Assembly: GCF_905372745.1 (NCBI RefSeq)
Contig: NZ_CAJPQR010000011.1
Coordinates: 1 to 64,000, forward strand
DNA: 64,000 nt
DNA from: an uncultured Campylobacter sp.
GTDB taxonomy: Bacteria > Campylobacterota > Campylobacteria > Campylobacterales > Campylobacteraceae
Direction of reading: 5' to 3'
Below the pieces are notes generated by a model. The model was given only the letters and a program-made list of their open reading frames with translations, was not told the DNA's origin and searched no databases. This document shows, one piece after another, positions 53,152-63,485 of the stretch. The translations under genes were made by a program, and so were the position numbers. Each line of letters starts with the position of its first letter. Within the stretch, counting starts at the first letter, position 1.

Positions 53152-54992
53152 GGATGCGCATAGTGTTTGGCATCATATTTAGCGTCTGGGTACTTTTGCT
53201 GGTGCGCGTTTATTATCTTAGCGTCAAATCAAATGACTTTTACGAGGAGATCGCCGAGCAAAATGCGCTAAAAACGCAGTATCTAGCTCCCGTCAGGGGG
53301 CTGATTTTAGACGCCAAAGGCCGCCCGATGGCGGTAAATCGCCTCGGTTTTTCCGTCGCGCTAAAGCCGCATCTAAGCGGCAAGAGGGCGGAGATTTTAG
53401 ACGCCGAGCTTGCAAATTTGCAAAATTTATTCGAGGACTTAAACGTCACGAAACTAAAGCGAGAATACGTCAAGGCCGACTCGCCTTATAACCAAGATTT
53501 CATTCAGATTATCGATTTTATGGATTATGACAAGATGATACCGCGTATATCCGAGCTCTCGCTGCGAGAAAATTTAGAGGTTAAGCCGGCATCAAAGCGC
53601 CACTATCCCTACAATAATCTAGCTTCGCACATCATCGGCTATGTCGGTCGCGCAAACCAGCAAGACGTCGAGTCCGATCCCGTCGCAAAGCTAACCAATC
53701 ACACGGGCAGAAGCGGCACGGAGCGCTTTTATAACTCCGTCTTGCAGGGGCAAGAGGGCGTGCGAAAGGTAAAAGTAAACGCGCTAAATCAGGAGGTAGA
53801 GGAGATATCCGTGAGCTACCCGCAAAGCTCGGACATCTCGCTTACGATTGACCTTGAGATGCAAAAATACATCGAGGAAATTTTCGGCGATAACGCGGGC
53901 GTCATCATCGTGATGGACGTGAGAGACGGCTCAATACTGGCTGCGGGCAGCTTCCCCGAGTATGATCTAAACCCGTTTGTTACGGGTCTTTCGCAGGCTA
54001 AATGGGACGAGCTTGTTAAAAGTATCGATCATCCATTCACAAACAAGCTCGTAAACGGTCTTTATCCGCCGGGCTCGGTTATCAAAATGGGCGTGGCGAT
54101 GGCGTTTTTAGATACCGGTAAGATGAGTCGCTCCGATGGGTATTTTTGCTCAGGCTCGTTTGAGCTTGGAGGGCGAAATTTCCGTTGCTGGAACGTCTAT
54201 GGACACGGTTTTATGGATATGAACTCGGCCATACGAGAGAGCTGCGACGATTATTTTTATAAAGGCAGCTTAAAGGTCGGTATCGACGCTATAACCCCGG
54301 TTTTAGAGCGGCTGGGGTTTGGGCAAAAGAGCGGAGTTGATCTACCAAATGAATTTGTCGGTATCGTGCCAGGACGCGAGTGGAAAATGCAAAAGTACGC
54401 CCAGCCGTGGTACCAGGGCGAGACGCTCATTACCTCGATCGGGCAGGGCAACTTCCTCGTGACGCCGATGCAGGTGGTGCGATATACGGGCATACTAGCG
54501 ACGGGAAAAAATATCATCCCGCATTTTTTACGTAGCGTAAACGGCGAGGAGGTTAAATTTGAGCCTACCGACGATATCCTCACGCCGTTTGAGAAAAAGC
54601 AGCTGCCGTACATCCAAAAGGCGATGTATGAGGTCGTAAATCATAAAAAAGGCACCGCGCATAAATATTTTAAAGAGGCAAAACTCACGCTAGCGGCAAA
54701 AACGGGTACCGCGCAGGTCGTGGGCATCTCGCAGGCCGAAAAAAAGCGTATGAAAGAAGAGGACATGGAGTATCTGCGCCGCTCGCACGCGTGGGTCACG
54801 ACTTATGGGCCGTACGAAGAGCCTAGATATGCCGTTACCGTTATCATCGAGCACGGCGGACACGGCGGTCTGGCTGCCGGACCTCTCACGGCTAAAATCT
54901 TTAATAAGCTACTAGAAATGGGTTACATCGATCAAAAATACGAAATCGCCTCGCTAGCAGATACCGAGGCTGCACAAAAGAAGAAAAATTAA
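53148..54992 (+). CDS. mrdA: penicillin-binding protein 2
   Basis: PBP2 is the transpeptidase that works with RodA in side-wall growth. In 614 residues: N-terminal membrane helix (4-22), pedestal domain starting around RGLILDAKGRPMA (near residues 50-62), then the transpeptidase domain with the catalytic Ser in SVIKMG (near residues 305-310), SCD in the SxN position (near residue 365), and AKTGTAQV (near residues 521-528) as the KTG box. The final residues are polar. Last gene of the nadK-mrdA run. Confidence 0.95.
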   Translation: MRMRIVFGIIFSVWVLLLVRVYYLSVKSNDFYEEIAEQNALKTQYLAPVRGLILDAKGRPMAVNRLGFSVALKPHLSGKRAEILDAELANLQNLFEDLNVTKLKREYVKADSPYNQDFIQIIDFMDYDKMIPRISELSLRENLEVKPASKRHYPYNNLASHIIGYVGRANQQDVESDPVAKLTNHTGRSGTERFYNSVLQGQEGVRKVKVNALNQEVEEISVSYPQSSDISLTIDLEMQKYIEEIFGDNAGVIIVMDVRDGSILAAGSFPEYDLNPFVTGLSQAKWDELVKSIDHPFTNKLVNGLYPPGSVIKMGVAMAFLDTGKMSRSDGYFCSGSFELGGRNFRCWNVYGHGFMDMNSAIRESCDDYFYKGSLKVGIDAITPVLERLGFGQKSGVDLPNEFVGIVPGREWKMQKYAQPWYQGETLITSIGQGNFLVTPMQVVRYTGILATGKNIIPHFLRSVNGEEVKFEPTDDILTPFEKKQLPYIQKAMYEVVNHKKGTAHKYFKEAKLTLAAKTGTAQVVGISQAEKKRMKEEDMEYLRRSHAWVTTYGPYEEPRYAVTVIIEHGGHGGLAAGPLTAKIFNKLLEMGYIDQKYEIASLADTEAAQKKKN

Positions 54993-55111
54993 AATTCTGG
55001 GCTTAAATCGGCGTTAAATGCCGTCAAATTTGATCAAATTTCTAAAATTCTGGCGGATTAGTCGCGAAGTAAAATTTGAGTTAAATTTACAAAACCGGCA
55101 AGCGGCCGAAT

Positions 55112-55750
55112 TTATCCCTCAAACATCTCCGAAAGCTCGCTTGTAGCGATATTTACGATTTTATTATTTGCGTCTAGTTCGATCAAATTTTGTGTTTTAA
55201 ATTTCGCCAAGATCCTTGAAAACGTCTCTGGAGTGATGTTTAGGATGGAGGCGATTTTGATGTGTTTTAGCTCGTTAAAAAGGTCGGCGTGATTAACGAG
55301 AAAGCTCGCAACCTTGGCCTCGGAGTTTAACACGAGTTCTTGATGTATCAGCTCGCTTGCGATTTTTAACTTTTGCGAGAGCGATTTGATTATTTGCAGC
55401 GATACGCGCGGATTTGATAAAAACTCGGCGTAAAATTTATCGTAGTCGATTTTTAGTACCTCGCCGCCCGTTAAAAATATCGCCGTCGCCGGAAATTTGA
55501 TATTTTCAAAGTTGGCAAGTTCGGCTACGAAGCTAATCCCGTTAAATTGATGCATAAAAATCTCTTTGCCTTTAGGGCCGATTTTATATAGCTTGAGAGA
55601 ACCTTTTATGAGGAGGTGGAGCCACTTTGACTCCTCGCCCTCCATAAATAAAAACTCACCTTTTTTATATTTTTTTAGGATGCTGATATCTTCTAGCCTT
55701 TTTAGCTCGGCCTCGTTTAGCCCCTGAAAAAACGGGATTTGCTCTAGCAT
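55112..55750 (-). CDS. Crp/Fnr-family regulator without cysteines
   Basis: A 212-residue regulator with an N-terminal cyclic-nucleotide-type beta-barrel (about residues 5-120) and a C-terminal winged helix (recognition region HIKIASILNITPETFSRILAKFK, shortened here to its key part, near residues 165-187). There is no cysteine at all, so it cannot hold an FNR [4Fe-4S] cluster. The ligand is unknown; haem, NO or nucleotide sensing are all possible. It lies 9 bases after mscL on the same strand, so the two may form an operon. Confidence 0.85.
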   Translation of the reverse strand: MLEQIPFFQGLNEAELKRLEDISILKKYKKGEFLFMEGEESKWLHLLIKGSLKLYKIGPKGKEIFMHQFNGISFVAELANFENIKFPATAIFLTGGEVLKIDYDKFYAEFLSNPRVSLQIIKSLSQKLKIASELIHQELVLNSEAKVASFLVNHADLFNELKHIKIASILNITPETFSRILAKFKTQNLIELDANNKIVNIATSELSEMFEG

Positions 55751-55759
55751 TTGGTGTTC

Positions 55760-56167
55760 TTATTTATTTTTTAAAAGATCTCTGATTTCGGTTAGAAGCG
55801 CTATATCCTCAGGCACCGGCGCAGGCTCCTCGGCTTTTGGCTCCTCCGCCTTTGGTTTTTTGAGCGAATTTATAGCCTTAACGACGCAGAAAATACAAAA
55901 CGCGATAATCGTAAAATCGACCATCGTTTGTATAAACGAGCCGTAGTTTATGGTTACGGCAGCCGTATCGCCGACTGCGTCTTTTAGCGTAAATTTTAAA
56001 TCCGTAAAATTCACGCCGCCAGTTAGTACGCCCACGATAGGCATGATTACGTCGCCCACTAGCGAGGTAACGATCTTACCGAAAGCTCCTCCGATTACGA
56101 CGCCCACGGCCATGTCGATGACGTTGCCGCGCATTGCGAATTCTTTAAATTCCTTGATGAAACTCAT
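55760..56167 (-). CDS. mscL: large-conductance mechanosensitive channel
   Basis: MscL opens under membrane tension to save cells from hypo-osmotic shock. In 135 residues: N-terminal amphipathic helix ([15 protein letters not shown]), TM1 with [18 protein letters not shown] (residues 16-33), a periplasmic loop, TM2 (near residues 76-98) and a charged C-terminal bundle. A Glu/Pro/Ala linker ([13 protein letters not shown]) is longer than usual. AAAGGAAA precedes the ATG. Confidence 0.96.
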   Translation of the reverse strand: MSFIKEFKEFAMRGNVIDMAVGVVIGGAFGKIVTSLVGDVIMPIVGVLTGGVNFTDLKFTLKDAVGDTAAVTINYGSFIQTMVDFTIIAFCIFCVVKAINSLKKPKAEEPKAEEPAPVPEDIALLTEIRDLLKNK

Positions 56168-56199
56168 CTTTTTCCTTTAAATTTTAAAATTAGATATCA

Positions 56200-56205
56200 A
56201 TTATA
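56200..56205 (-). promoter_or_regulatory. -10 box of mscL
   Basis: Minus-strand TATAAT 33 bases upstream of the mscL ATG, in the divergent region shared with gltX. Confidence 0.5.
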
Positions 56206-56254
56206 TTTATTTTAGCTTCACAAAAGATAAAAAAGCGAGGTTAAATGCCAAAAA

Positions 56255-56263
56255 TGCTATAAT
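56255..56263 (+). promoter_or_regulatory. extended -10 promoter of gltX
   Basis: TGCTATAAT: a perfect -10 with the TGn extension, 28 bases before the gltX ATG. The same nine bases precede mobB at 59955-59963. Confidence 0.65.
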
Positions 56264-56291
56264 CGCCCCAAAAATCAATAAGGAAATAAAA

Positions 56292-57593
56292 ATGTATCGT
56301 TTTGCGCCGTCGCCTACAGGCGATATGCATCTGGGAAATTTAAGGGTTGCGATCCTAAACTACGTCTGTTCGCTTCAGGATAAAAGCGGCTTTATCATCC
56401 GCATCGAGGATACCGACAAGGAGCGCAATATCCCCGGAAAAGACAAGGAAATTTTAGAAATTTTAGAGCTTTTCGGTATCAAATGGGACACGCTTTATTA
56501 TCAAAGTAAAAATTTGAAATTTCACCGCGAATTTGCGGCAAAGCTTTTGATAGATAAAAAAGCGTTTTCGTGCTTTTGCACCGAAAGCGAGCTGGAGACT
56601 AAAAAAGAAGCTGCAAAGGCTAGAGGCGAAGCCTACCGCTACGACGGTACGTGTGAGCATCTAAGCGACAACGAAGTGCTAAACAACCAAAAGCCTTTCG
56701 TCGTGCGTATGAAAAAACCGCTAGGTACGATGAAATTTAAAGACGCTATAAAGGGTGAAATCAGCTTCGAGCCTGAAAACGTCGATAGCTTTGTGATTAT
56801 GCGAGCTGATTTTACGCCGACTTATAACTTCGCCTGCGCGGTCGATGATATGCTGGAGGGCGTAACCTTCGTCATCCGCGGCGAGGATCACGTCAGCAAC
56901 ACGCCAAAACAAGACCTCATCCGCGAGGGCCTAGGCTACACGCAAAAGATAAACTACGCCCACCTGCCTATCATCCTAAACGTCGAAGGCAAAAAAATGA
57001 GCAAACGCGAGAACGAAAGTAGCGTAAAATGGCTGCTCTCGCAAGGCTTTATGCCCGAAGCCATCGCAAACTATATCGTCTCGCTAGGCTACAAGGCGCC
57101 GGTTGAAATCTTTACGATAGAAGAAGCCGCGCAGTGGTTTGATATCTCGAAGGTTTCGGCGTCTCCGGCCAAATTTGACGTCAAACAGCTAGAGCACATC
57201 AACCGCGAACACATCAAAAGAGCAGGCGACGCAAGACTAGCCGCGCTAATGGGTATAAAGCCCGAATTTGCCGCTATAGCTAGATTTTACACGCAAGAAA
57301 GCAGCCTGCTAACCGAGATAAAAGCCAAGGTCGATGCGATTTTCGCGACTAAATTTATCCCTGATGAGTTTAAGGCGGGTTGCGAGGCTATAAAGGCCGC
57401 TGTAAATTCGCTAAATTTGAGCGAATTTGGTGAATTTAACGGGCTAAAAAAAGCTCTCATGGATGCCACGGGGTTAAAAGGCAAAGGCTTTTTTATGCCG
57501 CTTAGGATTTTGCTCACGGGCGCCGAACACGGCCCCGAGCTTAGCGAGCTATATCCGCTCATCAAACCGTATCTAAAGGAAATTTTACGATGA
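56292..57593 (+). CDS. gltX1: glutamyl-tRNA synthetase 1
   Basis: A 433-residue class I synthetase with [10 protein letters not shown] as the HIGH region (residues 7-16), CFCTESELE zinc-like segment (near residue 96), [12 protein letters not shown] (near residues 196-207) and KKMSKRE as KMSKS (near residues 234-240). Campylobacter carries two GluRS paralogues, one charging tRNA-Glu and one tRNA-Gln for the amidotransferase route. The sequence and the neighbours yggT and slt match what I recall as C. jejuni gltX1. It overlaps yggT by 4 bases. Confidence 0.93.
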   Translation: MYRFAPSPTGDMHLGNLRVAILNYVCSLQDKSGFIIRIEDTDKERNIPGKDKEILEILELFGIKWDTLYYQSKNLKFHREFAAKLLIDKKAFSCFCTESELETKKEAAKARGEAYRYDGTCEHLSDNEVLNNQKPFVVRMKKPLGTMKFKDAIKGEISFEPENVDSFVIMRADFTPTYNFACAVDDMLEGVTFVIRGEDHVSNTPKQDLIREGLGYTQKINYAHLPIILNVEGKKMSKRENESSVKWLLSQGFMPEAIANYIVSLGYKAPVEIFTIEEAAQWFDISKVSASPAKFDVKQLEHINREHIKRAGDARLAALMGIKPEFAAIARFYTQESSLLTEIKAKVDAIFATKFIPDEFKAGCEAIKAAVNSLNLSEFGEFNGLKKALMDATGLKGKGFFMPLRILLTGAEHGPELSELYPLIKPYLKEILR

Positions 57594-57877
57594 TATTTTC
57601 GGTATTTTTAGAAGCAGTCGGCAGTATCTTGCATATCGTTATCAGCGCCTACACGTGGATCATCATAGGCGCGGCGATCATAAGCTGGGTGCGCCCCGAT
57701 CCCTACAATCCTATCGTACAGCTGCTTTACCGCCTCACCGAGCCCGTTTACGGCGCTATCCGCCGCGTGATACCGACGGTTTTTGGCGGTATAGATCTGG
57801 CGCCTATTATCGTGCTTTTGTCGCTTCAGTTTATAGATAGATTTTTCGTAAGGCTCATGTTTGCGTACGCTGCTTAA
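57590..57877 (+). CDS. YggT-family membrane protein
   Basis: A 95-residue membrane protein with two helices (near residues 12-30 and 63-92) separated by the conserved [21 protein letters not shown] loop (residues 28-48, key residues W, P-D, N-P, L, EP). YggT proteins are broadly conserved and linked to osmotic or division-related processes in a few bacteria; the function is unsettled. It overlaps gltX by 4 and slt by 17 bases. Confidence 0.9.
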   Translation: MIFSVFLEAVGSILHIVISAYTWIIIGAAIISWVRPDPYNPIVQLLYRLTEPVYGAIRRVIPTVFGGIDLAPIIVLLSLQFIDRFFVRLMFAYAA

Positions 57878-59492
57878 ATTTATCCTGCCCGCGATTTTTG
57901 CGGCGGCGGTGTTTGGCGGAGTTAAGAGTTTTGAGGAGATAAAAGACGAGCCTAAGGGGCTTGCTAAGGATTACTACTTTTACCGCCTTTTAACCGAAGG
58001 CGACTACACCAAGGAACAGGCGCAAATTTTAAACAAAGACGTCTTTCGCCGAGCGGGCGTACTAGCAAAGAAGCTGGCCGAAATTTTGCCGCCCAAAAAG
58101 ACCAAAGGAAACTGCGATAGCGTAAGCGCGAAAAATATCCTAGACGCAAACGTAACCTGCCAAAAACAGCGCCTGCGAGTACCTTTTATGATGAAGCTAA
58201 AGAAGGAGACGAGGCAAAAGCTGGCGGATAAATTTAAAGACTCCGATCCGCTTCTTTATCGCCGCTTGAGCTCGCTAAACGCAAAGCATCCCGAGGATGA
58301 ATTTGCCAAATTTAACGATGCGGATGCGTTTTTGGTTTATTTTAACCAGTCCTCGCATAAGGATAAATTTGACAAGATATTTGACGCAAATTTTATAAAT
58401 TTACTCGCGGCTAAAAAAGAGTTTCACGCTCTAGCAAACGATTTGATAATCGATAAGAAATCGGCCAAATTTAGGCAAAATTTTCTCGCGATAAAGGAAA
58501 CTGAGCTTGCGGGCAAGGACGCTTTTATGCTCGGCATCAACGCGGTTTTGTTAAATTCTCCAAAAGACGCGGCTAGGTTTTTTACTAGAGCGCAGGCCGC
58601 CTTTGAGAGGCAAGACCGCAAGGATAATGCCCTTTTTTGGCTATATCTGTTAAGCAAGGACAAAAGCTATCTTGAGAAGCTAAATCAAAGCCGCGACGTA
58701 AATATCTACACTCTCTACGCAAACGAGCTAACGGGAGCAAGTCCGGCCGTAAACATCGTCACGCCGACGCCTACGAAAGAAAAGGTAGCTGACTACGACA
58801 TAAAAGACCCGTTTTTGTGGCAAAAGACCTTTAAAATGATAAAAGAGATGAGTGCGCAGGACGCCGCAAAGCATTCTGAAACTTTTAACACCAAAGAGAC
58901 GCTCGGGCACTACGCATACTTGATGGAAAAGGCAAGCGGCTACAAGGATAGCTACTTCGTCATGCCGTTTGTTGATGAGCTAGAGGACGTAAATGCGACT
59001 AGAAAAGCGCTTCTTTACGCGATCGGCAGGCAAGAAAGCCGCTTTATCCCGGCCGTCATCTCGACCTCTTATGCGCTTGGTATGATGCAGTTTATGCCGT
59101 TTTTGGCTAACCATATCGGCAAAAAAGAGTTGCAAATCCCAAATTTCGATCAGGACGATATGTTTGACCCGCGCCTTGCGTTAAAATTTGCGGATCATCA
59201 TTTAAATTATTTGGAGAAATATCTCTACCATCCGCTTTTTGTCGCTTACGCGTATAACGGCGGTATAGGCTTTACTAAGAAGATGCTTCAGCGAGGCGAC
59301 CTTTTTAACGAAGGCGAGTATGAGCCGTTTTTATCCATGGAGCTCGTACCCTTTGCCGAGAGTCGCGACTACGGCAAAAAGGTACTCGCAAACTATGTTA
59401 TTTACCTAAGGCTTCTCCGTTCCAGTACATCGATTTCGACACTTTTTGAAAGCTTAAAGACGCCTTCTTTGACGGATAAATTTCGAAAGTAA
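57861..59492 (+). CDS. slt: soluble lytic murein transglycosylase Slt
   Basis: A 543-residue periplasmic enzyme. After a signal peptide (residues 1-20) comes a long helical doughnut-type domain (about 25-375), then the SLT catalytic domain (about 380-520) with the catalytic Glu in GRQESRF (near residues 389-395), YALGMMQFMP and YAYNGG. TTG 57861 is used because it gives a complete signal peptide; AAGG lies upstream. The last 95 bases lie opposite the 3' end of a lipoprotein gene on the other strand. Confidence 0.93.
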   Translation: MRTLLKFILPAIFAAAVFGGVKSFEEIKDEPKGLAKDYYFYRLLTEGDYTKEQAQILNKDVFRRAGVLAKKLAEILPPKKTKGNCDSVSAKNILDANVTCQKQRLRVPFMMKLKKETRQKLADKFKDSDPLLYRRLSSLNAKHPEDEFAKFNDADAFLVYFNQSSHKDKFDKIFDANFINLLAAKKEFHALANDLIIDKKSAKFRQNFLAIKETELAGKDAFMLGINAVLLNSPKDAARFFTRAQAAFERQDRKDNALFWLYLLSKDKSYLEKLNQSRDVNIYTLYANELTGASPAVNIVTPTPTKEKVADYDIKDPFLWQKTFKMIKEMSAQDAAKHSETFNTKETLGHYAYLMEKASGYKDSYFVMPFVDELEDVNATRKALLYAIGRQESRFIPAVISTSYALGMMQFMPFLANHIGKKELQIPNFDQDDMFDPRLALKFADHHLNYLEKYLYHPLFVAYAYNGGIGFTKKMLQRGDLFNEGEYEPFLSMELVPFAESRDYGKKVLANYVIYLRLLRSSTSISTLFESLKTPSLTDKFRK

Positions 59493-59892
59493 GGTTGATT
59501 TTATCGCTTTTGATCTCCGGGGTGCTGACTTCGAAATACTGCGCCCACGGAACCTCAAAGCTTACTTTTTCTAAAAGCGGATCGTTTGCGGCTAGGCGTC
59601 TAACCATGATGCCTTGCTGCAAGTCGTTTGCCGTGAAGCTCTCCTCTAAAATTTTAACCTCTTTGGGATGTACGGCCACGACGAGTTTCTCTCTTTTTTG
59701 TTCGCCCGCAAGCTCGCTATAGATCGGATTTAGATAAGTCGCGACGATTAGGATGTTAGTCTTTTCATCTATGATCTCAGACTTGCTCGTGTAAGCTAAA
59801 AGCTCGTTTTTTAGCGGTTCGTGGATATATTTTTTGTCCGCGCAACCGACTAACGCCAAAATAAAACTTAAGAAAAATACGCTCTTTTTCAT
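59398..59892 (-). CDS. small lipoprotein of unknown function
   Basis: A 164-residue protein with a lipoprotein signal (MKKSVFFLSFILALVGC, lipobox LVGC, Cys17) and a mixed alpha/beta body without known motifs. AGAGG precedes the ATG, and a minus-strand TAAAAT (59920-59925) is a -10 candidate. Its last 32 codons overlap the end of slt in antisense. A similar gene sits next to slt and mobB in C. jejuni as I recall. Function unknown. Confidence 0.85.
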   Translation of the reverse strand: MKKSVFFLSFILALVGCADKKYIHEPLKNELLAYTSKSEIIDEKTNILIVATYLNPIYSELAGEQKREKLVVAVHPKEVKILEESFTANDLQQGIMVRRLAANDPLLEKVSFEVPWAQYFEVSTPEIKSDKINLTFEIYPSKKASLSFQKVSKSMYWNGEALGK

Positions 59893-59919
59893 TTTAAAAC
59901 CTCTTTAAATTTGGCGCTA

Positions 59920-59963
59920 TTTTAGATAAATTTTGCTTTTAAAAAGCCTAAATTTGCTATAAT
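59920..59963. promoter_or_regulatory. divergent promoters of the lipoprotein gene and mobB
   Basis: Plus strand: TGCTATAAT at 59955-59963, an extended -10 for mobB (ATG 59993). Minus strand: TAAAAT at 59920-59925, 28 bases before the lipoprotein start. The two units are transcribed apart from this short region. Confidence 0.55.
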
Positions 59964-59992
59964 CGGCGTAAATTTTGAAAATTCGGAGAAAA

Positions 59993-60475
59993 ATGAAGAA
60001 AGCGGCAATGGCTTTTTCGGGGCCTTCAAACAGCGGTAAAACTACGCTTATTTTAAAGGTCGCCAAAAAATTTATAGATGACGGGCTAAAAGTCGTGATC
60101 ATCAAACACGACCCGGGCGATAAAGCTAGATTTGACGTCGAGGGTAAGGATAGCTATAAATTTAGCCAAATAGGCGCCGAGGTAGCGGTTATGAGTCCGA
60201 CGCGCACGACCTTTTTCTCGCAGGAGAGCAAGAGCGTAGAGGACGTCGTAGCGATGGCAGGCGAATTTGATTTGCTGTTAGTAGAGGGGCTAAAGACCCT
60301 GCCGCTACCGCGCATTAGCGTGTTTAAGGACGAGATAAACGAGGATTATCTTAGCTTTTCAAACGCGATCGCAAGCTATAAAAAAGACTACGAGATCGAT
60401 AAGCCAAACTTCGATCTAGACGACACGCAGGCTATCTGCGAGTGGATACTAAAAAACGCAAAGGTTTTAAAATGA
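59993..60475 (+). CDS. mobB: molybdopterin-guanine dinucleotide biosynthesis protein MobB
   Basis: A 160-residue GTP-binding protein that assists MobA in attaching GMP to molybdopterin. Visible are the P-loop GPSNSGKTT (residues 10-18), [13 protein letters not shown] (near residues 38-50) and [14 protein letters not shown] (near residues 93-106). GGAG at 59985-59988 supports ATG 59993; an upstream extension of 6 codons is less likely. It overlaps fbp by 4 bases. Confidence 0.92.
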   Translation: MKKAAMAFSGPSNSGKTTLILKVAKKFIDDGLKVVIIKHDPGDKARFDVEGKDSYKFSQIGAEVAVMSPTRTTFFSQESKSVEDVVAMAGEFDLLLVEGLKTLPLPRISVFKDEINEDYLSFSNAIASYKKDYEIDKPNFDLDDTQAICEWILKNAKVLK

Positions 60476-61326
60476 ACGAAATTTTTGAAACGATTAAAAA
60501 GATCGCCGTAAAAATCGGCGAAGAGATAAAATACGCCGACCTTGGCTACACTGATCATGCTAACGCCACGGGCGACACGCAGCTAAAGCTAGACGTGAGA
60601 AGCGACGAAATCATTACGGCTGAGTTTGCAAATTTAGCCTGCGTAAAAGCGCTCGTTAGCGAAGAAAAAGAGGATATGCTGGCGCTAAACGAGAACGCGA
60701 AATTTATCGTCGCCTACGATCCGCTAGACGGTTCTAGCCTAGTGGACGTAAATTTTTCTATAGGCTCGATTTTTGGCATTTACGAAAACGAGCTAACTCC
60801 GCAAAATCTAAAAGCCGCAGCCTACGTCGTGTATGGCCCGCGCCTAGAGCTCGTGCTTTGTACGGATAGAACCGCGCCGGCGTTTTTTCGCTTGGATAAA
60901 GACGGCGAGTTTAGGTTTATCAGATACCTCGCTCTAGCTCAAAAAGGCAAGCTAAACGCCACCGGCGCTACGCAAAAAGGCTGGAGCGAGACTCACGCTA
61001 AATTTATCCGTGAGCTGTTTTTACAGGGGTATCGCCTCAGATATTCGGGCGCCATGGTGAGCGACCTGCATCAAATTTTGCTAAAAGGCGGCGGGCTTTT
61101 TAGCTATCCTGCCACGACGGATGCGCCAAAGGGCAAGCTAAGGGCGCTGTTTGAGGTGCTGCCGTTTGCCTTCATCTACGAGCGCGCGGGCGGTGCGACT
61201 AGCGACGGTTACTCGGCAACGCTTTTTGATATGAAAGTGGAAAAAATCCACCAAACCACGCCTTGCTTTTTCGGCTCCAAAGACGAGATAAATTTACTGC
61301 ATAAATTTTACGGAAGCGCGAAATGA
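60472..61326 (+). CDS. fbp: fructose-1,6-bisphosphatase class 1
   Basis: A gluconeogenic phosphatase, expected in Campylobacter, which grows on organic and amino acids. I use ATG 60472 (284 residues) in an ATGA overlap with mobB. Metal and substrate motifs are EEKED (near residue 61), [13 protein letters not shown] (near residues 83-95) and [16 protein letters not shown] (near residues 204-219). Together with pgi and galU in this window it serves hexose-phosphate supply. Confidence 0.95.
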   Translation: MNEIFETIKKIAVKIGEEIKYADLGYTDHANATGDTQLKLDVRSDEIITAEFANLACVKALVSEEKEDMLALNENAKFIVAYDPLDGSSLVDVNFSIGSIFGIYENELTPQNLKAAAYVVYGPRLELVLCTDRTAPAFFRLDKDGEFRFIRYLALAQKGKLNATGATQKGWSETHAKFIRELFLQGYRLRYSGAMVSDLHQILLKGGGLFSYPATTDAPKGKLRALFEVLPFAFIYERAGGATSDGYSATLFDMKVEKIHQTTPCFFGSKDEINLLHKFYGSAK

Positions 61327-61541
61327 GCGAGCATGTCGTGGAGCATGACGTAGCTCAGAAGGACGAATTTGAGCTGGAGCTTGATCGCCAAAGAGAAATT
61401 TTACAAGCTTGCCAGCACGAAAAGGGGCTAAACTCATGCTTTATCTGCGAGGCGATGTTTGAGTGTAAAACCCGCAAAAACTACGTAGACGCCGTATATA
61501 GCTCGATGTCCAAAGGCGACGGCGGCGGATTTGATTTTTAA
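61323..61541 (+). CDS. small Cys-containing conserved protein
   Basis: A 72-residue soluble acidic protein. Four cysteines occur in [19 protein letters not shown] (residues 30-48), a spacing that could bind a metal. It ends with a Gly/Asp-rich tail. It overlaps fbp by 4 bases and precedes metG by 18. C. jejuni has a small hypothetical gene at the same place, as I recall. Function unknown. Confidence 0.8.
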   Translation: MSEHVVEHDVAQKDEFELELDRQREILQACQHEKGLNSCFICEAMFECKTRKNYVDAVYSSMSKGDGGGFDF

Positions 61542-61559
61542 ATTTAAAAAGGAAAGATT

Positions 61560-63479
61560 ATGAACACGACTTATATTACGACTCCGATTTATTACGTAAA
61601 CGACGTGCCGCACATCGGACACGCATACACGACCGTGATCGCCGATACTGTAGCGAGATTTGCGAGGTTAAAGGGCGATGATACGTACTTTATGACCGGC
61701 ACCGACGAGCACGGGCAAAAGATCGAACAAGCCGCCGCAAAAAAAGGCTACACGCCGCAAGCCTATGCCGATGAGATAAGCGCGAAATTTAGGGAGTTGT
61801 GGGATAAATTTGAGATCAGCTACGATCATTTTATTCGCACGACCGACGACTATCACAAGCTTACGGCGCAAAACGCATTTCTTAAAATGTATCAAAAAGG
61901 CGATATCTACAAGGGCGAGTACGAAGGGTACTACTGCGTTTGCTGCGAGAGTTTTTTTACGCAGACGCAGCTTTTGGAGGACGAGAGGTGTCCTGATTGC
62001 GGTAGACCGACGAATTTGGTCAAAGAGGAGAGCTATTTTTTCAAGCTTTCAAAATACCAAGACGCGCTACTAAAATGGTATGAAGAAAACGAGGACTGTA
62101 TCGTGCCGCGCGGCAAGAAAAACGAGGTCGTGAGCTTCGTAAAAGGCGGCCTGCGCGACTTATCGATCACGCGCACGAGCTTTGAGTGGGGTATCAAGCT
62201 GCCTGCAAGCCTAAACGAGCCAAAACACGTGATGTATGTCTGGCTGGATGCGCTCATAAACTACCTTAGCACGCTTGGCTACACGCTCGGCGATGATAAG
62301 ATGCACTACTGGAAGGGCGCTACGCATGTCGTAGGTAAGGACATTTTGCGCTTTCACGCGGTGTACTGGCCGGCGTTTTTGATGAGCCTTGATCTGCCGC
62401 TTCCTCGCTGCATCGCGGCTCACGGCTGGTGGACGAGAGACGGCGAAAAGATGAGTAAAAGCAAGGGCAACGTCATCAATCCAAGCGAAGTCGCAGACGC
62501 GTACGGACTGGAAAATTTCCGTTACTTTATGCTACGCGAAGTGCCGTTTGGACAGGACGGAGACTTCTCGCAAAAAGCGATGATCGAGCGCATAAACTCC
62601 GAGCTTAGCAACGATCTGGGCAATCTTTTAAGCCGCATAGTGGGCATGAGCGAAAAATACTCGGACTTTGAGATAAAAGGCGAAAATGTGCGTAAATTTT
62701 ACGGCGAGGTTTTAGATAGCGGTAACGAATACCTTCAAAACGCTATTAAAAATTTAGAGAGTTTCGCCACGAACCGCTATCTTGAGGAGCTCTTTAAGGC
62801 GCTAACGCTTGCTAACGCGAGCATAGCTAAATTTGAGCCGTGGAATCTAATGAAAAACGGCAAAAAAGACGAAGCAAACGCGCTCGTTTCGCTATGTGCG
62901 AACCTGCTAGCTCGCGTAGCCGTCCTGCTAAGCCCCGCGATGCCAAGAACCTGCGAGAAGATCGCGCAGACGCTAGGTTTTGAGATCTCGACGGCAACTT
63001 ATGAAAAAATCATCTTAAACAACGAAATTTTGGACTTTAAAGCGCAAAAAACGCAGCCGCTTTTCCCAAAAATAGAAAAAGAGCTGATGGCGACTGCGGT
63101 GCCGAGCGTAAGCGAACCAGCTAAAACCGTCGCCGCGCCGCAAGAAAAATCGGGCGCGAAAATAAAAATCGACGACTTTAAAAAATGCGTCATAAAAGTA
63201 GGCACCGTGCTTGAGTGCTCAAATATCGAAGGCAGCGAGAAGTTGCTTAAATTTAAGATCGATCTTGGCGAAGAGCAGCCGCGTCAAATTTTATCGGGCA
63301 TTGCTAAATTTTACGCTCCGGTGGACCTTGTCGGCAAGCAGGTCTGCGTGCTGGCAAACCTAAAACCGGCTAAAATTTTCGGTCACATATCAGAGGGCAT
63401 GATCCTTAGCGCCGAGGATGGGTCGCTGTGCCTCATCGCGCCGATGGCTGCGGTCAAAAATGGATCAGAAGTAGGCTAA
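61560..63479 (+). CDS. metG: methionyl-tRNA synthetase
   Basis: A 639-residue class I enzyme: VPHIGHAYTT as HIGH (near residues 17-26), a zinc knuckle with CVCCES and CPDCGRP (near residues 121-145), KMSKSKGNVINP (near residues 298-309), the alpha-helical anticodon domain, and a C-terminal EMAP/Trbp111 tRNA-binding domain (about 530-639, IDDFKKCVIKVGTVLEC) that makes the enzyme a dimer. AAAGGAAAG precedes the ATG. Confidence 0.97.
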   Translation: MNTTYITTPIYYVNDVPHIGHAYTTVIADTVARFARLKGDDTYFMTGTDEHGQKIEQAAAKKGYTPQAYADEISAKFRELWDKFEISYDHFIRTTDDYHKLTAQNAFLKMYQKGDIYKGEYEGYYCVCCESFFTQTQLLEDERCPDCGRPTNLVKEESYFFKLSKYQDALLKWYEENEDCIVPRGKKNEVVSFVKGGLRDLSITRTSFEWGIKLPASLNEPKHVMYVWLDALINYLSTLGYTLGDDKMHYWKGATHVVGKDILRFHAVYWPAFLMSLDLPLPRCIAAHGWWTRDGEKMSKSKGNVINPSEVADAYGLENFRYFMLREVPFGQDGDFSQKAMIERINSELSNDLGNLLSRIVGMSEKYSDFEIKGENVRKFYGEVLDSGNEYLQNAIKNLESFATNRYLEELFKALTLANASIAKFEPWNLMKNGKKDEANALVSLCANLLARVAVLLSPAMPRTCEKIAQTLGFEISTATYEKIILNNEILDFKAQKTQPLFPKIEKELMATAVPSVSEPAKTVAAPQEKSGAKIKIDDFKKCVIKVGTVLECSNIEGSEKLLKFKIDLGEEQPRQILSGIAKFYAPVDLVGKQVCVLANLKPAKIFGHISEGMILSAEDGSLCLIAPMAAVKNGSEVG

Positions 63480-63485
63480 AACGGC

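Noticed and set aside
55112..55750. FNR-type oxygen sensor
   Set aside because: The protein has no cysteine, so an iron-sulfur cluster cannot be bound.
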